Below are positions 57,551-64,000 of a DNA stretch of 64,000 bases, piece after piece. Location of the stretch: positions 16,132 to 80,131 of the forward strand of contig JBGQFD010000003.1 of assembly GCA_041496705.1 (NCBI GenBank), written 5' to 3'. Made by a program: the position numbers and the translations under genes. Origin of the DNA: VBDM01 sp041496705 (GTDB taxonomy: Bacteria > Pseudomonadota > Gammaproteobacteria > Burkholderiales > SG8-39). The notes beneath the pieces are model-generated. The model was given only the letters and a program-made list of their open reading frames with translations. It made no database searches and was not told the DNA's origin. Numbering within the stretch: position 1 is the stretch's first letter; each line of letters begins with the position of its first letter.

Positions 57551-58962
57551 CTTGCCGGGAGCCCCGTTCCCGAGGCGCCGAGGTCCACCACTTTTCCTGG
57601 GTTCATCAAGTTCTCCGGATCCAGGCTGCGCTTGAGCGTGGCCATCAGGTCGACCGCGTCACCAAGCTCCTTTCGCAAGGAGGCGATCTTTCCGAAGCCT
57701 ATCCCGTGCTCGCCCGTGCAGGTTCCCTCCATTGCCAGCGCCCGGTTGACGACGCGTTCGTTGAAGGCCTTGGCCTCGGCCAGCTCGGCGGCGTCGTCAG
57801 GTTTGATCAGGATCTCGCAGTGAAAATTTCCGTCGCCGACGTGTCCGAAGAGCGGAATCGGCATCGAAGCCTGTGCGATGTCGTTCGCCGTCTCGACGAT
57901 GCACTCAGTGAGTCGCGATATCGGCACGCACACGTCGGTCGAGACGGCACGCGATCCCGGCCGCAGTTGCAGGCAGGCGAAGTATGCCTGGTGCCGCGCC
58001 GACCAGAGGCGGTTGCGGTCCTCGGGTTTCGTCGTCCACTCGAAGTCCATTCCGCCGTTTTCCCTGGCGATCTCTTGGACCAGCCTGGCCTGTTCTTCCA
58101 CGCTCGCCCGGCTGCCGTGAAATTCTAGAAACAGCGTCGGTTGCTCGCGGTAGGCCGTCCTGGAGTACGCGTTGATCGCCTTCATGGTAGTCGCGCACAG
58201 GGCCTCGCTGCGCGCGATGGGAATCCCTGACTGCAGGGTGTGGATGACCGTGTTGACCGCTCCGGCCATATCCGGAAACGAGCAGATCGCGGCGGACATC
58301 GCCTCCGGGATTGCATAGAGGCGCACGACAAGCTCGGTGATGATACCCAGGGTGCCTTCCGAGCCGACGAACAGCCGGGTCAACTCGTAACCGGCCGCCG
58401 ACTTTCGCGAGCGGCGGGAGGTGGTGATGACGCGCCCGTCGGCGAGCACGACGGTCAACGCGAGCACGTTTTCCCGCATGGTTCCGTAACGGACCGCGTT
58501 TGTGCCCGACGCGCGCGTCGCCGCCATTCCGCCCAGCGTGGCGTCGGCGCCGGGATCGACAGGAAAGAATAAGCCGGTGTGGCGGATGTGCTCGTTCAGT
58601 TGCTTGCGCGTTACCCCCGCCTGTACCACGGCATCCAGGTCGGCCTCGTGCACGGTTAGCACCTTGTTCATGCGCGACAGGTCGACGCACACGCCGCCGT
58701 GAATGGCGAGCACGTGACCTTCCAGGGAGGTGCCGACGCCGTACGGAATCAGCGGTGTCTTGTGGCGCCGACAGACGTTGACGATGGCGCGCACTTCCTC
58801 GGTGGATTCAGGAAATGCCACCGCGTCGGGAGGTGCGTAGGGAAAATAGGATTCGTCCTTGCCGTGATGTTCGCGTACCCCGCGAGCGGAGGTGACGCGT
58901 TCACCGAGGAGCGAGCGCAGCTCCTCCATCAGCGCGAGGTTGGGCCCGCCCGGCTGGTTCAT
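57547..58962 (-). CDS. FAD-binding oxidoreductase (D-lactate dehydrogenase/glycolate oxidase GlcD type)
   Basis: 471 residues. N-terminal FAD (PCMH) domain with VIPYGVGTSLEGHVLA-like loop (PYGVGTSLEGH) and DPGADATLGGMAATRASG; C-terminal FAD-oxidase domain with HVGDGNFHCEIL and EHGIGFGKI. Oxidises a 2-hydroxyacid, donor probably to quinone or cytochrome c; exact substrate not determined. DUF6494 follows 12 bases upstream on the same strand. Confidence 0.88.
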   Translation of the reverse strand: MNQPGGPNLALMEELRSLLGERVTSARGVREHHGKDESYFPYAPPDAVAFPESTEEVRAIVNVCRRHKTPLIPYGVGTSLEGHVLAIHGGVCVDLSRMNKVLTVHEADLDAVVQAGVTRKQLNEHIRHTGLFFPVDPGADATLGGMAATRASGTNAVRYGTMRENVLALTVVLADGRVITTSRRSRKSAAGYELTRLFVGSEGTLGIITELVVRLYAIPEAMSAAICSFPDMAGAVNTVIHTLQSGIPIARSEALCATTMKAINAYSRTAYREQPTLFLEFHGSRASVEEQARLVQEIARENGGMDFEWTTKPEDRNRLWSARHQAYFACLQLRPGSRAVSTDVCVPISRLTECIVETANDIAQASMPIPLFGHVGDGNFHCEILIKPDDAAELAEAKAFNERVVNRALAMEGTCTGEHGIGFGKIASLRKELGDAVDLMATLKRSLDPENLMNPGKVVDLGASGTGLPAS

Positions 58963-58974
58963 GGTTCTGCAGGT

Positions 58975-59181
58975 CTACTCGAGGTCGATCCGGCCGTCGA
59001 ACTTGACCGAGAGCTTGAGCCCCGGTATCTCCAGCGTGATCGAGGCAGGGAACTTCTCGTTGCCTTTGATCGCGCCGCTGGCGCGCGCCTTGGCTACGGC
59101 CTGCTCGATCTCACGCTGCGATCCAACGCCCACCATCTTCAGAAACTTTCGAATGCTCAGATTGAAGCTGTCATCGTTCAT
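58975..59181 (-). CDS. DUF6494 family protein
   Basis: 68 residues, MNDDSFNLSIRKFLKMVGVG then SQREIEQAVAKARASGAIKG and SITLEIPGLKLSV. This recurrent small protein is of unknown function; I recall the family as DUF6494. Soluble and charged. Located between pgi (16 bases) and the FAD oxidase (12 bases), so probably in a shared transcript. Confidence 0.82.
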   Translation of the reverse strand: MNDDSFNLSIRKFLKMVGVGSQREIEQAVAKARASGAIKGNEKFPASITLEIPGLKLSVKFDGRIDLE

Positions 59182-59196
59182 GCTTGTCCCCTGGTT

Positions 59197-60774
59197 TCAA
59201 GTGTTCCGGCGAATCCGGTGCAGCAGCGCTCGGGTTGAAGAGTCGAGGGTGGGGTCCTCTTCGTCCCGCAGCAACTGCGGCAATAGCGCGCGGGCGAGAT
59301 TCTTGCCGTGTTCGACGCCCCATTGGTCGAAACTGTTCAAGTTCCAGATTATGCCCTGTACGAATACCTTGTGTTCGTATAGGGCAATCAGACCTCCCAG
59401 GGCGCCGGGGGACAGTTGCCTCAGCAGCAAGGTGCTAGAGGGGCGGTTTCCGGGCAGCTCCTTGTGTGGAGCGCCCGGTGGCGCATCGCCGAAGGCGAGC
59501 GCCGCGCTTTGTGCGAGCGCGTTGACCACCAACGCCGAGTGCGACCCGGAGCTGCCGTCCCCTTGAGCGAAAACGATGAAGTCGACGGGGACAAGGTGGG
59601 TCCCTTGGTGCAATAGCTGGTGAAACGAATGCTGGCTCGGCGTGCCCGTTGCGCCCCAGACCGAAGGCGCGGTGGCATAGTCGACGATCCGGCCTTCGCG
59701 ATCGACCCGCTTGCCGTTTGACTCCATCTCGAGCTGCTGAAGGTAGCCGGGGAATTCGCGCAGATCCTCGCTGTATGGGATGACCGCGTGGCTCTGCGCT
59801 CCGAAGAAATTCACGTACCAGATGTCCAGAAGAGCCAGGATCACCGGAGCATTGTGCTCGAGCGGCGCGTTCAGGAAATGGGCATCCATCGCGCGCGCGC
59901 CCCCTAGGAAGTCTTCAAACGCGTCCATGCCCACGGTCAGCGCCACGGCCAGACCTACCGCCGACCAGATCGAATAGCGCCCGCCGACCCAATCCCACAT
60001 GGGAAAAACATGACTGTGGGCAACGCCCAGCGCCACGGCGCCCTCCGGATTGGCGGTCACGGCGGCCCAATGGCGCCAGATCTCCGCCGCATCCCCGAGT
60101 CCGGCCTTCAACCAGGCGCGTGCGCGTCGCGCATTCTCCAGAGTTTCGGGGGTTGTGAATGTCTTGGAGGCGACGACGAAGAAAGTCGTGGCGGGATTGA
60201 GTCCGGGCAGGACGGCATCTAGGTCTGTCGGGTCGATGTTGGCGACGAAATGCGCCTGGAGGCCCTTGCGGCGGACCTTCCGCAGCGCGCGGACCGCCAT
60301 TCTCGGTCCCAGGTCCGACCCGCCGATGCCGATATTTACGATATCCGTGATGGCTTGGCCGCTCGCCCCCCTGAGGTCTCCGCGCTGCGCGGCGTCCGCG
60401 AGGGTGCGCATGCGCTCGCGTGCCGCACGCACCTCGGGCATGACGTCGCGACCCGGCGGAAAGACCGCGAGATTCGAGCGCAGGGCTAGGTGAAGCGCGG
60501 CGCGGTTCTCGGTATTGTTAATTGCGTCCCCCGCGAACATCGCGGCAATCCATTCGGTGACTCTGGCTTGCGTGGCCAGCGCACCCAGCAATCGCATGGT
60601 CTCCGAGTCGATGCGATGCTTCGAGTAGTCGAGCAGGAGTTCTCCTGCCTCCAGAGAAAACCGCTCTGCACGCGCAGAGTCGGCCGCGAACAGGCTGCGC
60701 AGGCTCGTGGCCGACATTCGTTCGCGATGCGCTGCAAGCGCAAGCCAGGCCGGCGATCGGATAAGACTGCTCAT
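59197..60774 (-). CDS. pgi: Glucose-6-phosphate isomerase
   Basis: Interconverts glucose 6-phosphate and fructose 6-phosphate. 525 residues with NIGIGGSDLGPRMAV near the middle and the catalytic segments VASKTFTTPETLEN, DWVGGRYSIWSAVGLAVAL and GVEHGKNLARALLPQL. ATG 60774 overlaps the stop of the ArnT-like gene as ATGA, so translation is coupled. Confidence 0.96.
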   Translation of the reverse strand: MSSLIRSPAWLALAAHRERMSATSLRSLFAADSARAERFSLEAGELLLDYSKHRIDSETMRLLGALATQARVTEWIAAMFAGDAINNTENRAALHLALRSNLAVFPPGRDVMPEVRAARERMRTLADAAQRGDLRGASGQAITDIVNIGIGGSDLGPRMAVRALRKVRRKGLQAHFVANIDPTDLDAVLPGLNPATTFFVVASKTFTTPETLENARRARAWLKAGLGDAAEIWRHWAAVTANPEGAVALGVAHSHVFPMWDWVGGRYSIWSAVGLAVALTVGMDAFEDFLGGARAMDAHFLNAPLEHNAPVILALLDIWYVNFFGAQSHAVIPYSEDLREFPGYLQQLEMESNGKRVDREGRIVDYATAPSVWGATGTPSQHSFHQLLHQGTHLVPVDFIVFAQGDGSSGSHSALVVNALAQSAALAFGDAPPGAPHKELPGNRPSSTLLLRQLSPGALGGLIALYEHKVFVQGIIWNLNSFDQWGVEHGKNLARALLPQLLRDEEDPTLDSSTRALLHRIRRNT

Positions 60775-62387
60775 GAAGGCCTGCGATAAAGTTGGTAGCG
60801 CTCTCGATCGCGCGGACGTCGCCCTTCCCAGAGAAGCTTCCAGCCCGGCTCGATGCGTTCGGGGTGGCCGTCGCGGACCTGGACCAGGAGAAGCGGGCAG
60901 CGTTTCCCGCTCTCGCGCTCGACGCGCTGGGTGACGATGCCCGCGTGATAGTCGAGGACCGCGCGCTGCGGCTCACCGAGGCCGCGGCTTTCCACGCAGC
61001 GCACCCCGTCCGGCACGTGTTTCTTCAGCGACTCAGCGACCGGACGGTAACTCTTGCCGTAGTCGATCCAGGGAAGGATCAGCGTCATGGCAAGACCCCA
61101 CACGAGTGTGATCCCGGCTGCCCAGAAAGTCGGCCCACGATACACCGACCGCTCGCCCTTCAGAACCAGCCAGAGCCAGGCAAGGGTCAAGGCGAGAGCG
61201 ACGACAAGCGCCGTTACGGAGAACTGTGCAGAGAATCCGGGCTCGAGCCGCGTGAAACTTCGCGCAAGGAAAGCCGGAACCCCAGTCATCATCGCGACCC
61301 AGCCGAGCCATAGGATTGCCCCAAGGAATGCCGCGGTCATCATCCCGAACGAGGCGAGGGCATTGGCCGCGCCGCGACGCAACGTCGGCGCCCCCGCTCC
61401 TGCAAGCAGACTGAGGGGCAAGAGCAGCGGCAGCGTATACACCTCCCGGGGATCCGCGAGCGACAGCAGCACGGCGAAGGACGCCAGGAAGGCAAGGCTC
61501 AGCATGCGCGTGCCTGCATCAAAGGTGCGGCGACGCTTCTCCCACAAAGTCCAAGCGGCCAGAGGCCAGGCAGGCCAGGTCGCCCATGCGATGGTTTCCG
61601 CCCAGTAGCTGAAGATGCTTGCCGGCGGGCGGGCAAACGCCGCCTCATTCGCCTGCCACCACGCCGTTTCCAGTCCCGCTGACCGGTATTCGGCCAAGCC
61701 GAGCCAGGTGCCGCAGATCGTCACGAATACGAGGAATCCGGCAACCAAGGTGAAGGCATACTCCCTTCGGCGCCAGGCGTCCGACACCAGCGGTGCAAGC
61801 AGCGAAACCATGATCGGTGCCACGACACCCGCGACGCCCTTGCTGAGGGCGGCGACGACGAATCCAGCTCCGAGCAACCAACCCGCGGGGTAGGGTTTGC
61901 GCCGTGCGAGCGCGATGGCATACCAGGCCATTGCCTGTCCGGCCAGCATCCCGATCTCCGCCAGGGTCTCGTGCGCGTGCGCCAGGAGTCCCAGGCAGCC
62001 CAGCAGGACAAGTCCTGCGCTCGCGCCTTCGGTCTTGCCGTAGAGTTCGCGTCCCGCGAGATGCACGCAGGCAAGAATGAGTGCCATCGACAGGCCGCTC
62101 GCAAGTCGCGCCCCATCGTGGGGTGCAAGCACCAGACCGAACAGTTTCGCCGTCAGCGCTGCGATCCAGTAGTAGAGCGGTCCGTCTTCGAGAAACGGCT
62201 CGCCTGCCAGGTGCGGGATCAGCCATTGCCCGTGCTCCAGCATCTGGTGCACGATGCCGATGCCGATCGCATCCTCGGTCTTCCAGGGATCGTGACCGAC
62301 GAGCCCCGGCAGCAGGTAGGCTAGCAGGAGGAGCGCGGCAGGGGCCGCGGCGAGGGGAAGCACCAGGTTGCGGGCGGCGGCGTTCAT
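60771..62387 (-). CDS. ArnT/PMT-like GT-C glycosyltransferase
   Basis: 538 residues, about 12 membrane segments. The first loop carries an acidic motif (GHDPWKTEDAIGIGIVHQM, including the ED pair) and PFLEDGPLYYWIAALTAKLF follows, as in ArnT and other lipid-linked glycan transferases. Acceptor and donor are not evident. Upstream of pgi with a 4-base overlap. A lipid A or glycan modification role is possible, not shown. Confidence 0.83.
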   Translation of the reverse strand: MNAAARNLVLPLAAAPAALLLLAYLLPGLVGHDPWKTEDAIGIGIVHQMLEHGQWLIPHLAGEPFLEDGPLYYWIAALTAKLFGLVLAPHDGARLASGLSMALILACVHLAGRELYGKTEGASAGLVLLGCLGLLAHAHETLAEIGMLAGQAMAWYAIALARRKPYPAGWLLGAGFVVAALSKGVAGVVAPIMVSLLAPLVSDAWRRREYAFTLVAGFLVFVTICGTWLGLAEYRSAGLETAWWQANEAAFARPPASIFSYWAETIAWATWPAWPLAAWTLWEKRRRTFDAGTRMLSLAFLASFAVLLSLADPREVYTLPLLLPLSLLAGAGAPTLRRGAANALASFGMMTAAFLGAILWLGWVAMMTGVPAFLARSFTRLEPGFSAQFSVTALVVALALTLAWLWLVLKGERSVYRGPTFWAAGITLVWGLAMTLILPWIDYGKSYRPVAESLKKHVPDGVRCVESRGLGEPQRAVLDYHAGIVTQRVERESGKRCPLLLVQVRDGHPERIEPGWKLLWEGRRPRDRERYQLYRRPS

Positions 62388-62460
62388 GTGTTCACGTCAA
62401 CCGGGCAAGTACCGGGAATTATCAGCCCCGGTAGCGGATTCCTCGCTGCATGGCAAACAA

Positions 62461-62485
62461 AAAAAGGCAGCCGAAGCTGCCTTTT
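62461..62485 (-). terminator. Terminator of rpmE
   Basis: Stem GGCAGC (62466-62471) / GCTGCC (62476-62481), loop CGAA, A and T tracts on the two sides. On the minus strand a long T-run (plus-strand A61-A65 region and AACAAAA upstream) follows. Located between rpmE and the ArnT-like gene. Confidence 0.88.
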
Positions 62486-62550
62486 CCCTGGTGGCGCGAC
62501 TCAACGCCGCTCGGCTGCCGCCGACAAACTGCCGCGCGACGACGCCGACA

Positions 62551-62790
62551 TCAGGCGGATGCCTGTTTGACAGGCTTTGCCGGGGCCTTCTTGCGGCTGT
62601 ACTTCTGGCGGAACTTCTCGACCCGACCCGCCGTATCGACGATCTTCTGCTTGCCCGTGAAAAACGGGTGACACGCCGAACACACTTCCACCTTGAGATC
62701 TTTGCCCAGCGTGGAGCGCGTCTTGAAGGTATTTCCGCAACTGCAGGCAACCGTGATTTCCTTGTAGTCGGGGTGGATCTTGTCTTTCAT
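62551..62790 (-). CDS. rpmE: 50S ribosomal protein L31 (zinc type)
   Basis: 79 residues. Zinc cysteines C16, C18, C37 and C40 (ACSCGN and CSACHPF) identify the zinc-containing paralogue. The C-terminal extension SRKKAPAKPVKQASA is basic. ATG 62790 matches MKDKIHPDYK. A predicted promoter lies at 62831-62859 and a terminator follows. Confidence 0.96.
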   Translation of the reverse strand: MKDKIHPDYKEITVACSCGNTFKTRSTLGKDLKVEVCSACHPFFTGKQKIVDTAGRVEKFRQKYSRKKAPAKPVKQASA

Positions 62791-62830
62791 GGCATCGTCC
62801 TTGCTGTTTCCGTGCGGCCGGAGGGGAAAA

Positions 62831-62859
62831 ATTATGTCTGAATTCACGTGTTTGGACAA
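62831..62859 (-). promoter_or_regulatory. Candidate promoter of rpmE
   Basis: On the minus strand TTGTCC (62859-62854), 17-base spacer, CATAAT (62836-62831), about 40 bases before the rpmE ATG. It lies in the short rho-rpmE interval. Confidence 0.6.
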
Positions 62860-62876
62860 GTGCCCCGCTGCGTGGG

Positions 62877-64000
62877 TCAGCCTCTGCGCATCGAGTCGAA
62901 AAAGTCGCCGTTGTTCTTGGTAAGGCGAATCTTGTCGACCAGGAACTCGGCCGCCTCGAGATCGTCCATCGGGTACAGCAGCTTCCGCAGTACCCACACC
63001 TTCTGAAGTATCTCCGGCTTGATGAGCAATTCCTCGCGGCGCGTGCCGGAACGATTGACGTTGATCGCGGGAAAAATGCGCTTCTCGTACATTCTGCGGT
63101 CGAGGTGGATTTCCATGTTGCCGGTACCCTTGAACTCCTCATAGATCACGTCGTCCATCCTGGAACCCGTGTCGATGAGCGCGGTGGCCAGGATGGTAAG
63201 CGAGCCGCCTTCCTCGATATTGCGCGCCGCGCCGAAGAAGCGTTTCGGGCGCTGCAGCGCATTCGCGTCCACGCCACCGGTGAGCACCTTGCCCGAGGCC
63301 GGCACCACGGTGTTGTAGGCGCGCGCAAGCCGCGTGATCGAGTCGAGGAGGATCACCACGTCCTTCTTGTGCTCGACCAGGCGCTTCGCTTTTTCGATCA
63401 CCATCTCGGCAACCTGCACGTGCCGCGACGCGGGCTCATCGAAAGTTGAAGCGACCACCTCTCCCTTCACGGTGCGCGTCATCTCGGTGACTTCCTCCGG
63501 GCGTTCGTCGATGAGGAGTACGATCAGCACGATGTCGGGATTGTTCGCGATGATGGCGTGCGCGAGCTGCTGCATCAGCACCGTTTTTCCGGCTTTGGGC
63601 GGCGAAACGATCAGCCCCCGCTGGCCCTTGCCGATGGGAGCGATGATGTCGATGATGCGGCTGGTGATGTTTTCCTCGCCTTTAATGTCGCGCTCGAGCT
63701 TCATATGCTCGTCGGGATGCAGCGGCGTCAGGTTCTCGAAGAGGATCTTGTGTTTGGACGATTCGGGCTGGTCGGCGTTGACCTTGTCGACCTTGACGAG
63801 AGCGAAGTAGCGTTCGCCGTCCTTGGGTGTTCTGATTTCGCCCTCGATCGAATCTCCAGTGTGCAGATTGAATCGGCGAATCTGCGACGGACTGACGTAG
63901 ATGTCGTCGGTCGAAGCGAGGTAAGAGGTATCGGGCGAGCGCAGGAAGCCGAAGCCATCGGGCAGCACCTCCAGCGTGCCGTCACCGTATATCGACTCAC
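62877..64000 (-). CDS. rho: Transcription termination factor Rho (partial, runs off right edge)
   Basis: RNA-dependent ATPase helicase for Rho-dependent termination. The frame continues to the window end with IYGDGTLEVLPDGFGFLRSP, so the N-terminus is missing; about 374 codons are present of ~420. RNA-binding cold-shock part, Walker A PPKAGKTVL, Walker B region VVILLDSITRLARAYNT and the R-loop KVLTGGVDANALQRPKRFFG are intact. The GTG at 63968 is internal. Confidence 0.97.
   Translation of the reverse strand, partial: ESIYGDGTLEVLPDGFGFLRSPDTSYLASTDDIYVSPSQIRRFNLHTGDSIEGEIRTPKDGERYFALVKVDKVNADQPESSKHKILFENLTPLHPDEHMKLERDIKGEENITSRIIDIIAPIGKGQRGLIVSPPKAGKTVLMQQLAHAIIANNPDIVLIVLLIDERPEEVTEMTRTVKGEVVASTFDEPASRHVQVAEMVIEKAKRLVEHKKDVVILLDSITRLARAYNTVVPASGKVLTGGVDANALQRPKRFFGAARNIEEGGSLTILATALIDTGSRMDDVIYEEFKGTGNMEIHLDRRMYEKRIFPAINVNRSGTRREELLIKPEILQKVWVLRKLLYPMDDLEAAEFLVDKIRLTKNNGDFFDSMRRG

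Noticed and set aside
1..64000. Mobile element, prophage, CRISPR or restriction island
   Set aside because: No transposase, integrase, terminal repeat or direct-repeat array was seen; gene order is that of core genome throughout.

Overview
The window is about 64 kb of GC-rich, densely packed bacterial chromosome. It looks like core genome of a Betaproteobacterium (Burkholderiales/Nitrosomonadales type). The evidence is gene order: ilvB-ilvH-ilvC-psd-pssA-leuA; rplU-rpmA-obgE-proB divergent from ispB; tRNA-Pro then PP0621-pilS-pilR-ampD; sigma factor-DUF3619-DUF3106-RDD; valS-hypothetical-holC-pepA divergent from lptFG. I place it no lower than class level. No insertion sequence, prophage, integrase, CRISPR array or plasmid gene was seen.

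Layout. 1-2.1 kb: 3' end of a type IV pilin gene, its terminator, and a membrane glycosyltransferase-like protein with TPRs that may glycosylate pilin. 2.1-6.9 kb: moaC, a BepA-like periplasmic protease, an orphan chrB, tusA and an MFS exporter. 6.9-12.1 kb (minus): valS, a small hypothetical, holC, pepA. 12.2-14.3 kb: lptF-lptG (LPS export). 14.4-16.2 kb (minus): an ECF-type sigma factor, probably with a CTG start, and three membrane/envelope partners. 16.4-23.0 kb: branched-chain amino acid and phospholipid synthesis, with a Leu-rich leader-like peptide before leuA. 23.0-29.2 kb: DUF2069, a HugZ-like protein, yihY, pyrF, a lytic transglycosylase, proS, rppH. 29.3-31.7 kb: rubrerythrin, a CCG-domain Fe-S protein and DUF3501, a compact unit with a palindrome in its promoter and a long hairpin after the first gene.

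31.8-39.7 kb: proB, obgE, rpmA, rplU, ispB, tRNA-Pro(CGG), PP0621, pilS, pilR, ampD. 39.7-44.6 kb: nrdAB behind two NrdR-like boxes, then a DUF2442 protein and a lysine-rich H1-like DNA-binding protein. 45-53 kb: a second lytic transglycosylase, an aminotransferase, maeB, a patatin, a PhaM-like protein, a quinone oxidoreductase and proline iminopeptidase. 53-64 kb: a small exported protein, a CoA-type Nudix hydrolase, a CobD/CbiB-AmpE-like membrane protein, DUF2007, phhB, an Ste24-type protease, orn, an FAD-linked oxidase, DUF6494, pgi, an ArnT-like transferase, rpmE and rho (cut by the window end).

The genes suggest an aerobic, piliated Gram-negative bacterium with class Ia ribonucleotide reductase, biosynthesis of branched-chain amino acids, and peroxide/iron-sulfur protection. 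PilSR at 36-39 kb is the expected sigma54-dependent regulator of the pilin at the left edge. The least explained items are the rubrerythrin/Fe-S/DUF3501 unit, the sigma-factor operon, the Leu-rich peptide before leuA and the putative pilin-modifying enzyme.
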